Positions 31,547 to 41,096 of a stretch of DNA of 64,000 bases are shown here, piece after piece (positions within the stretch are counted from its first letter, which is position 1; each line of letters begins with the position of its first letter). Under the pieces are notes generated by a model, which saw only the letters and a program-made list of their open reading frames with translations, ran no database searches and was not told where the DNA came from. The stretch covers positions 930,001-994,000 of the forward strand of contig NZ_JAANIJ010000001.1 in NCBI RefSeq assembly GCF_011174705.1. The letters are read 5' to 3'. A program made the position numbers and the translations under genes. Origin of the DNA: Tessaracoccus coleopterorum. GTDB lineage: Bacteria; Actinomycetota; Actinomycetes; Propionibacteriales; Propionibacteriaceae.

Positions 31547-34500
31547 GCGGCATGGATCTGGGCCGGGTGCTGGCGGGCCTGAAGGGCTTCCAGCGCGACG
31601 CCGTCGAGCACACCATCGACCGCCTGTACGGCGACCCCACCGGCTCGGGTCGGTTCCTCATCGCCGACGAGACCGGGCTCGGCAAGTCGATCATCGCCCG
31701 CGGGGTCGTGGCGAAGGCGATCGACCTGCTCCAGGGCGACGACAGCGTCGGTCGCATCGACGTCGTCTACATCTGTTCCAACCAGGACCTCGCCACCCAG
31801 AACCTTCAGCGCCTCAACGTGACCGGCGACCCCGACGTGCGGATCGCGAGCCGCCTGACCCTGATGGCCCGCGACGCCGCCCGGCTCAACTCCCACCATG
31901 GGCCGGGCAAGAAGGTCAACCTGATCGCTTTCACACCCGCCACCTCGATGCCGGAGAACGGCTATGCGCAGGGCAACGCTCTGGAACGGGCACTGCTCAC
32001 GTTGCTCCTCGACCGGGTCGAGGATTCGGATGCACAGCGCGGCCACGCGCTGCGAACCCTCATGCAGGGTGCGGTGGCGACCCGCGAGCGCTTCGCCCAC
32101 TACATCAACGACATGCATACGAGCATCCGGGGACGGATCGACGACGCGATTCTCGAACGGTTCGAGTGCAGCTACCGCGCGGGCCACCGGAAGGCACTGC
32201 TGGACCTGATCGCCGCGGTCGGAGACCGCGACACGCTGCCGGACGAGCTGCGTGTCGCGACCAATGCCGTCATCGGCGGGCTCCGGCAGAGCCTGGCCGA
32301 TGCCAGCATCGGTGCGCTGGAGCCCGACCTGGTGATCCTCGACGAGTTCCAGCGCTTCCGTCACCTCCTCAACCCGAGCTCGGGAGAGGCGGGAGAGCTC
32401 GCCGACGCCATGTTCTCCTATCCCGGTGCACGCACCCTGCTGCTGTCGGCCACGCCCTACAAGCCGTTCACCTCGAGCGACGAGATCGACGACGACCACT
32501 ACCGCGACTTCTTCGCCACCGTCGACTTCCTCTTCGGAAGGGACACGGAAGGCTCCCGACTCGTCCACGCGACGCTGGGCGCGTACCGCCGGGCGATCCT
32601 GACCGGAGGCGATGCCCTCGGTGCCGCGGAAGCGGTGCGAACCGCGCTGCTGCCAGTCATGTCACGCTCGGAGCGACCTGACAGCGCCGTCGGCGCCACG
32701 CCGCGGCTGCTCAGCGTCCCTCCTCCACCGCGGACGACGTGCGGGAGTACGCGCAGCTTCGCAGGTTCGGCGATGAGATCGGCGCTCCGATCAGCCTCGA
32801 GTACTGGAAGTCGATCCCCTACTTCGCGAACTTCATGGACGGCTACAAGCCCGGGCTGCGGGCGCGCGAGTGGTTCGGGACCGAGGGGGGCGCCGAGGCC
32901 GAGCGCCTCCTCGGCGCGACCCGGGCGCTGACCCGCGAGCAGATCGAGACGGGCGATTGGCTGGATCTCGGCAACGGCTACCTGCGCTGCCTGGCCGACG
33001 AGACCGTCAACCGCGGCTGGTGGCGCCTCCTGTGGATGCCTCCGTCGATGCCGTATGTCGAGCCGGGGCCGGTCTACCGCGACGTGCTCGCCGCCTCCGA
33101 GGACCTGGGAGGGATCACGAAGAGACTGGTCTTTTCCGCATGGTCGGGGGTTCCCACGGCCGTCGCGTCACTCCTGTCGTACGTGGCCGACCGCTGCGTC
33201 ACCCGGGCCGCCGGTGAGAGACAGGAGAGCCGGAGCCGCCTGACCTACCGCCAGGTCGACGGCGAGGCGGGCGCCCTCTCCACGCTCGCGCTGTTCTGGC
33301 CCCACGCCGGCCTCGCCCCGTTGGGCGATCCCCTTTCCGCCGCACGCCACGCCGGTCGCATCCTCGATGCCCACGACCTGGTGGAGCACGTCTCGTCAAC
33401 GCTCCCGCTGGCGAGGGCACGCCACGCCCCTGGGACGCGTTCTTCTCCGTACCAGGCATGACGCCTGAAGGCCTCGACCCCTTGCTGCCCTGACCGCCGT
33501 GGCCGAGGGTGACGACGACGCCGGCGATGTCGGGCTGCGGGCCCACATCGAGAAGGCGGCCACCCAGGCGGGTGGGTCCGTCCCGCTCAGTCATCCGGAG
33601 CTGGCCCTGTTTGCGGCCTTCGCACCAGGAGTCACGGCGCTGAGGGCGGTGGGGCGCATCGCCGGCCCGACCTCGACCCCGCAGGGCAGGTGGAAGGTGG
33701 CCTTCCGGCTGGCAGATGCCCTCCGACGCTTCTTCAACCGGGAGGACGCGGTGGGACCTATCACGGCTGCGTACCCGGACGCGGGACCCTACTGGGGCTC
33801 ACTGTTGGCCTACTGCGCCGACGGGAACCTGCAGGCGGTCCTCGACGAGTACCTGTTCCAGCTCCACAGCGAACTGGGTGGCCGCGTCGCAGATGACGCG
33901 GCGCTGGATCGGATCGGCACCCGGTTCATCGAGGCCCTCTCACTGCGGCCCGCGCGCTACGTCGCCCATGATACGAGCGCCACCCGTGGGCAGATTCCGA
34001 TGCCTGCCCGGTTCGCCCTGCGCTACGGGGGCGCGAGCTCGGCGGAGGACTCGAAGCAGGCGGCACGCCAGGGTGAGGTGCGCTCGGCGTTCAACTCCCC
34101 CTTCGCCCCGTTCATCCTGGCCACGACGAGCGTCGGGCAGGAGGGCATCGACTTTCACTGGTGGTGCCACAGCGTCGTGCACTGGAACCTGCCGTCGAGC
34201 CCGGTCGACTTCGAGCAGCGCGAGGGCCGCGTGAACCGGTTCGGCGGTCACGCGGTGCGTCGCAACGTGGCACGCGCGCACTGGGATGACGTGCTCGCCT
34301 CCGACTCGCCGAGCCCGTGGAGCACCGCCTTCGACGCCGCGACCGAGGCCTCGCGCGGCGACGCCTGGGGCGAGTTCTCCCCTGGTGGTGTTACCCGCCC
34401 GCGGCTGGCGCCCGCGTCGAGCGGGTCATCGCCCGCTACCCGCTCAGCCGCGACGGCGCCAGGTACCAGACTCTGACCAGTTCGCTGGCCTTGTACCGCC

Positions 34501-34616
34501 TCGCCCTCGGCCAACCGCGCCAGGAGGACATGCTCAGTCTCCTGCAGCAGCGCGGGATCAGCGGAGGTGACGTCCCGACGATCGACCTGCGGCCGCCGCG
34601 GTTCGAGCCCTCCTGA
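31543..34616 (+). CDS. Large SF2/SNF2-like helicase of the putative defence operon, frameshifted
   Basis: About 1025 residues. Motif I ADETGLGKSI (~41-50), motif II DEFQ in VILDEFQRFRHLL (~266), motif III LLSATPYKPF (~302), motif V ATTSVGQEGIDFHWWC (~860) and motif VI FEQREGRVNRFGGH (~892) give a complete SF2 core. A ~450-residue insertion separates the two RecA lobes. Breaks near 32722, 33425, 33480 and 34382 are each repaired by one G/C, the last restoring FSPWWCYPPAAG. The start is GTG 31543 (GTGA overlap) or ATG 31552. DEFQ instead of DEAD/DEXH points to a DNA-translocase type. It resembles helicases that accompany PLD-type nucleases in anti-phage systems. Confidence 0.8.
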
Positions 34617-34651
34617 CGCGCGACACGCCGACGCGCAGGGCACACACACTT

Positions 34652-34680
34652 CACTTGCTATTTACAAGTTCACTTGCAAA
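34652..34680. promoter_or_regulatory. AT-rich promoter with direct repeats before the VOC-HxlR operon
   Basis: Two copies of tcacttgc (34652-34659 and 34671-34678) stand 19 bases apart around gctatttacaagt. The element overlaps the probable promoter of the operon. HxlR regulators often bind near-repeat sites at their own promoters, so autoregulation is plausible but unproven. Confidence 0.45.
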
Positions 34681-34735
34681 GAGCAAGCTGGGGTTCGTGG
34701 TTCAACCGATCAGTATCGATCCGATGGAGGAGATC

Positions 34736-35182
34736 ATGAGCACCACAGGCATCTTCGTCAACCTGCCGACCACCGACCTCGACCGCTCCAAGGCGTTCTA
34801 CGAGGCCCTCGGCTTCACCATCAACCCGCTGTTCACCGACGAGAACGCAGCCTGCGTCGTGCTCGGCGAGAACATCTACTTCATGGTCCTCACCCGCGAG
34901 TACCTCGCCACCTTCACCGACAAGCAGATCATCGACCCGATGACCCAGGCGCAGGTGTCGATCGCGCTCAGCCGCGAGTCGCGCGAGGAGGTCGACGAAG
35001 TGATGGCGAAGGGCCTCGCTGCCGGAGGCCGCGAGCCGCGCGAGGCGCAGGACTACGGCTTCATGTACTCCCGCGATCTCGATGACCCCGACGGCAACAA
35101 CCTGTCGTTCCTGTTCATGGAGCAGGCGGCGGCCGAGGTCGGGCCCGAGGCGTATCTGGCGAGCCGGTCGGCCGCGGAGTAA
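34736..35182 (+). CDS. VOC-family (glyoxalase/bleomycin-resistance-like) protein
   Basis: A 148-residue cytoplasmic protein with an intact frame. It opens MSTTGIFVNLPTTDLDRSKA with FYEALGFTI, the vicinal-oxygen-chelate fold pattern, and closes with DDPDGNNLSFLFME, the second metal-site strand. The start follows GGAGGAG. The HxlR gene begins 8 bp after its stop, so the two form an operon. Family members of this small type are mostly of unknown substrate. The intergenic region before it (34617-34735) contains the AT-rich ttgctatttacaagttcacttgc with the direct repeats cacttgc, possibly HxlR sites. Confidence 0.82.
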   Translation: MSTTGIFVNLPTTDLDRSKAFYEALGFTINPLFTDENAACVVLGENIYFMVLTREYLATFTDKQIIDPMTQAQVSIALSRESREEVDEVMAKGLAAGGREPREAQDYGFMYSRDLDDPDGNNLSFLFMEQAAAEVGPEAYLASRSAAE

Positions 35183-35190
35183 AGGGCGCC

Positions 35191-35886
35191 ATGGCGACGC
35201 GTTCCCCCGCGGCTTCGGCCAGTACAGCGGCGTGGCGCGTGCCGTCGAACGGGTCGGCGAACGATGGGCCCTGCTCATCGTGCGCGACCTGCTCGGCGGC
35301 GCCCGCCGCTACAGCGACCTGAAGGCGTCGCTCCCCGCATCCCCACCAACATCCTGAGCGACAGGCTCCGCGAGTTGGGTGACGCAGGCGTGATCCGCCG
35401 CGTGCCAACGGTGCGCGGCGGCTACGAGCTCACCGAGCTCGGCCGCGGCCTCGAGCCCGTCCTCACCGCCCTCGAGCACTGGGGCTTCGGCCTGCTCGGC
35501 AAGCAGGGTGAGGCTGAGGTCGTCAGTGCCGACGCGCTCGCCTTCACGTTGCGCACAGCTTTCCGCCCCGACGCGGCAGAGGCGCTGCCGCCCACCCGGT
35601 ACCTGCTGTCCGTCCTGTCCGTCGGGCCCTCCCGGCCGCCGTCACCGTGGCGGCCACCGTCGTCGGCCGCACGCTCGACGTGGCTCCGGTCGGGCCGGGG
35701 CACTTCCCCAGCCCCGCCGCTCCACCCACGAACCCGTGCCCGCCTCGGTGCTTTCGCTCGAGGTCGCCCCCGACGACCTGCGGGCACTGCTCGCGGGCAC
35801 CACAGGCCCGACGGCGCGGCCGACTCGGAGTTGCTGGAGAGGTTCACCGCGACGTTCCGGCTCGGCGAAGGCGCCGTCGAGGGTAG
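35191..35886 (+). CDS. HxlR-family transcriptional regulator, frameshifted
   Basis: Winged-helix core: [40 protein letters not shown] and [14 protein letters not shown], the HxlR signature. The ATG at 35191 reads [20 protein letters not shown] once one C is added to the CCCCC near 35203. Further breaks near 35337, 35625, 35728, 35807 and 35882 are repaired likewise, and the last gives the end LGEGAVEG and a stop at 35884-35886. The repaired protein has about 232 residues, longer than minimal HxlR proteins, with a C-terminal SCP2/effector-like domain. It probably controls itself and the VOC gene. Confidence 0.8.
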
Positions 35887-35904
35887 GGCCTCCCAGGGCT
35901 CGCG

Positions 35905-37129
35905 TCAGTGCGGGACCCCGATGTCGCTGCGATGGAAGCCGCCCGGAAAGCCGACCTTGGCCAGAAGGGAGTAGGCGTTTGCGCGGGCCTGATCGACGTC
36001 GTCGCCGCGGCCCACGATGCCGAGCACGCGGCCCCATCCGACACAAGGTCGCCATCCCGGAGGCGGGTACCCGCCTGCAGGATGTAGGCGTCGGCCTCAT
36101 CGACGGGAAGCTCGATGGGAATGCCGGTGGTCGGCGTGCCCGGGTACCCCTCGGCGGCCGACACCACCACGACGGCGGCGCCGTCACGCCACCGCAGCGG
36201 CCCGAACCCGTCCAACGCCCGCGGGCGGCCGCGTCGAGCAGCCCGCCGAGCGGGGTCTCTAGGAGGGCGAGCACTGCCTGGGTCTCGGGATCGCCGAACC
36301 GCACGTTGAACTCGACCACCCGCAGGCCCTTCGACGTCAACGCGAGGCCGGCGTAGAGCAGGCCGATGAACGGGGTGCCGCGACGGCGCATCTCGGCAAG
36401 CGTCGGCTCGACCACCTCCGCCATGATCTGGTCACTCAGGCCAGCGTCGGCCCAGGGCAACGGCGAATAGGCGCCCATGCCGCCGGTGTTCGGGCCGGCG
36501 TCGGCATCGCCGACGCGCTTGTAGTCCTGGGCGGGAAGCAGCGCGACGGCGCGCTCGCCGTCGCAGATGGCGAACAGCGACACCTCTGGGCCGTCGAGGA
36601 AGTCCTCGATCACGACGCGGCCACACTCCAGGCCGTGCGCGATGGCGGCGTCGCGGTCGTCGGTCACGACGACGCCCTTGCCTGCCGCGAGTCCGTCGTT
36701 CTTGACGACGTACGGTGCACCGAACTCGTCGAGGGCGGCCTCGATCGCGGCCCGGTCCTCGCACAGGAACGAGCGGGCGGTCGGCACGCCGGCAGCGAAC
36801 ATGACCTCCTTGGCGAACGCCTTCGACCCCTCCAACTCGGCGGCTGCGGCACCCGGCCCGAAGGTCGGGTACCCCGCGGCGCGCAGGGCGTCGCCGACGC
36901 CGGCGACGAGCGGCGCCTCGGGGCCGACCACAACGAGGTCCACGGCCAGCCCGGCGGCGAGCGCAACCACGGCCTCGGGGGACGAGGCGTCGACGGCGTG
37001 CAGCGTCGCGATGGCGGCCAGCCCGGGGTTTCCGGGAGCGACGTGGAGTTCGGTGACGGCGGGATCGGCGACGAGCGAGCGGCCGATCGCGTGCTCGCGA
37101 CCACCGGAGCCAAGCAGGAGGATCTTCAC
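35905..37129 (-). CDS. purD: Phosphoribosylamine-glycine ligase (PurD), frameshifted
   Basis: ATP-grasp enzyme of purine synthesis. GTG start at 37129 ([18 protein letters not shown]). Motifs: [56 protein letters not shown] and [17 protein letters not shown]. Breaks near 36227, 36040 and 36015 are repaired by one G/C each. The natural C-terminus reads [20 protein letters not shown] and ends PH at 35905. Length is about 411 residues, slightly short but normal. It faces the HxlR gene convergently with a 18-bp gap. It is not in an operon with other pur genes. Confidence 0.92.
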
Positions 37130-37343
37130 CCGGCTCAGCCTACTGGGGCGCCCCTCTGCGGCACGCCAGCGCCCACGGCGACGGCACCGACCGGGATGGC
37201 GTGGTCGCCACGCGTACCGACCCGCCCACGATCCGACCACCCCTCCCACAGGGTCATCGTGGGACGATCGGTGACAGGCCGCGGGAGCCGTGCCACCCAA
37301 CGCCGCCTGCGACCCGTCCATGCCACGGCCCTGCGTGGTCGGC

Positions 37344-37349
37344 TAGACT
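37344..37349 (+). promoter_or_regulatory. -10 element of the Gfo/Idh/MocA operon
   Basis: TAGACT fits TANNNT and sits directly against a LacI-type operator (37350-37365), so a bound repressor would cover the transcription start. Confidence 0.5.
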
Positions 37350-37365
37350 GGGCAAGCGTTTTCCG
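37350..37365. promoter_or_regulatory. LacI-type operator, plus-strand side of the glycan locus
   Basis: GGGCAAGCGTTTTCCG shares GGCAAGCG..TTCC with the two sites at 47350-47385 and has the central CG of LacI/GalR-family operators. It follows the -10 immediately. The matching site at the other end of the locus suggests one regulator controls both operons. Confidence 0.65.
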
Positions 37366-37386
37366 ACCACGTCGCATAGGAGCACA

Positions 37387-38505
37387 ATGGCCATCAGGGT
37401 CGCCGTCATCGGAACGGGAGCGATCTCCCGCGACCAGCACCTCCCGGGCCTGCGCGCCCTCGGCGACGCCGTCGAGATCGTCGCGGTCGCCGACCTCGAC
37501 GAGGCGAGCGCCCGCTCCGCCGCCGCCGAGTTCGGGGTGCCGCACGTCTACACCGACGTGCCGACGCTGCTCGCCGAGCAGCACCCCGACCTGGTCACCC
37601 TCGCCACTCCCCCGGCGCGCACCGCGAGGCCGCCATCGCGGCACTCGACTCGGGCGCCTGGGTGCTCTCGGAGAAGCCGCCGACGCTGTCACTCGCGGAG
37701 TATGACGAGATCGCCGCGCACGAGGGAGACAACGGCCCTTCGTCTCCTACATCTTCCAGCACCGCTTCGGCTCGGCCGCCGAGCGCCTCCGGAAGCTGAC
37801 CGCCGACGGCACCCTCGGGCGCCCGCTCGTGGCCCAGTGCCACACCCTCTGGTACCGCGACCCGGCCTACTTCGCCGTCCCGTGGCGCGCCAAGTGGGCC
37901 ACCGAGGGCGGCGGCCCGACCATGAGCCACGGCATCCACCAGTTGGACATGCTGCTGTCGATCCTCGGCGAATGGACCCATGTGACCGCCGAGATGGCGA
38001 CGCTGGGCCGCGACACGGAGACCGAGGACTCGTCGTTCGCGGTCGTGCGGTTCGCCTCCGGCGCCACCGCCTCCATCAGCACCAGCGCGCTGGCCCCAGG
38101 CAGACCAGCCAGGTGAGGATCGACTACGAACTCGCCACCGTCGAGGTCGAACACCTCTACGGCTACGACAACGACGACTGGCGCTGGACCCCGGCGCCCG
38201 GGGTCGATCCCGCAACGGCCGCGTCGTGGCTGCCCGAGGTCAACACCCACAGCTCCAAGCACATCCCCCAGATGCGGCACCTCGTCGACGCCATGGGGCG
38301 CGGGGTGCGGCCGCGGGTCAGCGGGGATGACGGCCGCCGCGTGCTGGAACTCATCGCGGGCATGTACAAGTCGGCGCTGACCGGCCGCCGCGTCACGAGG
38401 GCCGAGCTCACGCCGGACGACCCCTTCTACCATGCGATGCCCGGCACCGACCCCGCCGAGGCCACCGCCCGGATCCATGCCGCCACCATCACCCGGGCGA
38501 TCTGA
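37387..38505 (+). CDS. Gfo/Idh/MocA-family oxidoreductase, frameshifted
   Basis: NAD(P)-dependent sugar dehydrogenase family. Rossmann start MAIRVAVIGTGAISRDQHLP, then SEKPPTLSLAEYD (the EKP motif) and the catalytic-domain stretch GGGPTMSHGIHQLDMLLSIL (GG..xxDxGxH-like His). ATG 37387 follows TAGGAGC. Breaks near 37614, 37732 and 38098 are repaired by one G/C each, joining the parts into about 374 residues. It is followed directly by the DUF6807 gene, a pairing seen in sugar-catabolic loci. Substrate unknown; a mannose- or amino-sugar-derived compound would fit the GH38 partner. Confidence 0.83.
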   Translation: MAIRVAVIGTGAISRDQHLPGLRALGDAVEIVAVADLDEASARSAAAEFGVPHVYTDVPTLLAEQHPDLVTLATPPARTARPPSRHSTRAPGCSRRSRRRCHSRSMTRSPRTRETTALRLLHLPAPLRLGRRAPPEADRRRHPRAPARGPVPHPLVPRPGLLRRPVARQVGHRGRRPDHEPRHPPVGHAAVDPRRMDPCDRRDGDAGPRHGDRGLVVRGRAVRLRRHRLHQHQRAGPRQTSQVRIDYELATVEVEHLYGYDNDDWRWTPAPGVDPATAASWLPEVNTHSSKHIPQMRHLVDAMGRGVRPRVSGDDGRRVLELIAGMYKSALTGRRVTRAELTPDDPFYHAMPGTDPAEATARIHAATITRAI

Positions 38506-39410
38506 GTGACAGGCTTCCTGATCCGCCGCGACGAGCGGGCCCTCGCCGTCACCGTCGGCGGGGTCGAGGTGGCCAGCTACGTGTTCCATGACCCGACCTG
38601 CGACCCCTTCGAGGGCCCGAAGCCGTACCTCCACCCGATCAGGACCCTCGCCGGTCATGTCATCACCGACTTCCGCCCGGCCGACCACCTCTGGCACAAG
38701 GGCCTCCAGATGACGCTGACCGACGTGTCGGGGCAGAACTTCTGGGGCGGGAACACCTACATCGACGGCGAGGGGTACGTCGCTCTCGACAACGTCGGCT
38801 CCATCCGCCACGACGGCTTCGACGCCATCACGGAGTCGGCGGAGGCGGCGGAGGCGACCGTCGAGGAGAGGCTGACCTGGGTGACCAGGGCCGGAGCCCC
38901 GTGGCTCTCCGAGCGACGCCGGCTCCGGTTCCACGGCCTCGACGTGGCGGACGGCGTCTGGGCCCTCGAACTCACGTCGCGGCTCACCAACATCCACGCC
39001 GACGCCCTGACGCTCGGCAGCCCCGCGACACGGGGCCGCGTCGGGGTCGGCTACTCGGGCGCCTTCCTGCGGCTTGCCGCCACATTCACCGGCGCGACCG
39101 TCGTCACCCCCGGCCCGGTGTCGCATCCCGGCGCCGATGCCGACCGCCTGATGGGAGCGACCCTGCCCTGGTTGGCCTTCGCCTCCGACGACGCCACGGT
39201 GGTCGCGCTGGCGGGGCGTCCTCGGGCGCGCCGGCGCTCAGGTGGTTCGTCCGCTCACTGCCGGAACCCGTCGCGGCGCCGTCGCCCACCTTCGACGAGT
39301 CGGTGGTCCTCGCCCCTGGGAGCGACCTCACCCTCAGGCACCGGTGGATCTTCGCCGACGGCGCCCTCACACCTGAGGCCACCGCGGCGCTCGCCACCCG
39401 TCAGGCGTAG
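38506..39410 (+). CDS. DUF6807 (PmoA-like) family protein, one frameshift
   Basis: Starts from a GTG immediately after the upstream TGA, reading TGFLIRRDERALAVTVGG. Family features: FEGPKPYLHPIRTLAGHVIT, DHLWHKGLQMTLTDVSGQNF and WGGNTYIDGEGYV. DUF6807 proteins are beta-sandwich proteins often encoded beside Gfo/Idh/MocA enzymes; the name PmoA is misleading and implies no methane oxidation. One break near 39224 is repaired to SSGAPALRWFVRSLPEP. Length is about 302 residues. Its 3' end overlaps the convergent lyase-like gene by 10 bp. Function unknown, probably handling of a sugar derivative. Confidence 0.78.
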
Positions 39411-41094
39411 GTGCCCCGCAGGCTGATCCGGGCGACGCCGGGTGCGCGGCCCGTGAGGTAGACCCGCGGCCCACCCATCGCGTCGGTGCCGCCGACGTAC
39501 TCGTACTCCTCGCCCGCCGAGTAGTGCGCGGAGCCCCGCTCTCCGGTTCCCGGGCCGAACTCGATGGCGGAGGTCCCGACGACGTATCGTCCGACACCCT
39601 CGTCCAGGCGCGCGCTGCCGTCGCCGAGCTCCACGCAGCCCTCGAAGGCACCGCCCTCGCGGAAGGCCAGTTCGAGCGCCCAGCCGAGTTGGGGTCCATC
39701 GGTGGTGACGGTCAGGTCGACGCCGTCGGCGGTGGGGGTGACGGACACCTCGGTGTGCAGGCGCACCTCGTCGGCTTCCCGCTGCCCGAACGACATGGAG
39801 GCCGAGAACCGGCCCTCGTCGACGAGGTCATAGGCGCCGTCGGCGCGGCGGAGGCCGGGCGCGAGGGGCTGGTAGTAGCCACCGGCCAGGTCCTCGACGA
39901 GCAGGTGCGCACCGTCGAGGTCGCGCAACTCACCGGGGCGGAACGGGCCGAGCCCGAAGAAGTCGCGGCTGAGCCGGACCGACTCGAGCAGCACCTCGCC
40001 GCATTCGAGGCGGAGGAACGTGGGGTTGTTGGCCAGGCCCGAGCGGATCCTGCGTTGCCGCGCGAAATCGGAACCGGCGTAGACGACGAGCCTCCGCCCG
40101 GGATCGTCATGGATCACGAGGCGGGACTGTGGCCAGGCGAAGGTGCCGTGGCCCGGCGCCGCGGCGGGTGGTAGTTCCTCGCCCAGCGTCGGGTCGAGGA
40201 GCAGCGCCGCGAGCACGGCATGCGGCTCCCCGATGCCGAGGGAACAGGCCAGCCCGGCCGCCCAGGCGAGGTCTCCCCGACCGGTGGCCAGCGCGGCCCG
40301 GCGGAGCGGGATCACGTAGGGGTCGAGCGGGTGCCGCGGGTCCTTCTGGTCCTGCCTGCGCGAGTGGATCGTCTCGATGGTCGCGTCGCGGCGGATGAGT
40401 CCGAGCGACGACACGAGGTTGCGCTCGACGAGCCCGAGCAGCTCCGGCCGGTCGAGCACCTCGGCCAGCAGCGTGAGCGACGGGTTCGTGACGTGCGACG
40501 CGTAGGTCGCGCTCCGCTCCGAGTACTGAGCGTCCCCGTCGATGTCGATCCCCTCGCCGAGCCACTCCTCGGCGCGCGCCACGAGCGCCCCGTCCGGACG
40601 CATCCGGTGCAGCCGCGCGAGCGCAGAGGCCAACTCCCAGCGGTGGTTCGGGGTGTGGACCCCGCCCGCCAGCATCGCGGCTCGCGCGTTGTCGGCGATC
40701 TCCACCAGCAGCGACTCGAGGACCGCCAGTTCGGAGCGGGCGGCGGGATCGGCGCGGCGGATCACCTCGACGGCGTCGCCCAGGTCGTTCAGGGTGAAGC
40801 CCGAATCGGGCGGCGACTCGAGGTTGTCCCCGCCGGTGAACAGTCCGGACGGCGCCTGCAGGTCGGCGAGGGCGGCTCCGTGGGCCACGGCGGCGTCGAG
40901 CGCGGCCGGGAACGGTGGTGTCTGGACGACGGCCACAGGTAGACCGCGACCAGGAGCAGGATCCGACGCATCGCCTGCCGGTGCGCACCGTAGGGCGCCC
41001 CAGGAAGCGACCCGACTGCCCCGGGGTCGAGCCAGAGGTCGGCGGTCTCGTCGGCCGCGGCGGTGGCCTTCGTCAGGAACGGCTGGTCGGGCAT
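39401..41094 (-). CDS. Large protein of heparinase/polysaccharide-lyase-like architecture, frameshifted
   Basis: About 565 residues, starting MPDQPFLTKATAAADETADL, two bases after the GH38 stop. The N-terminal ~300 residues are helix-rich with GGVHTPNHRWELASALARLH (an N-H-R-W motif) and YSERSATYASHVTNPSL, reminiscent of (alpha/alpha) toroid lyases. The C-terminal part is beta-rich (QREADEVRLHTEVSVTPTAD). A break near 40938 is repaired to VAVYLWAVVQTPPFP. There is no signal peptide, so it should act in the cytoplasm on imported oligosaccharides. The lyase assignment is inference; a hydrolase or isomerase is possible. Confidence 0.5.
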
Positions 41095-41096
41095 GG

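Noticed and set aside
28633-34616. Assignment of the DUF6361-PLD-helicase operon to DISARM or Mokosh
   Set aside because: Shared parts only: no methyltransferase or DUF1998 for DISARM, and DUF6361 is not a described Mokosh component.
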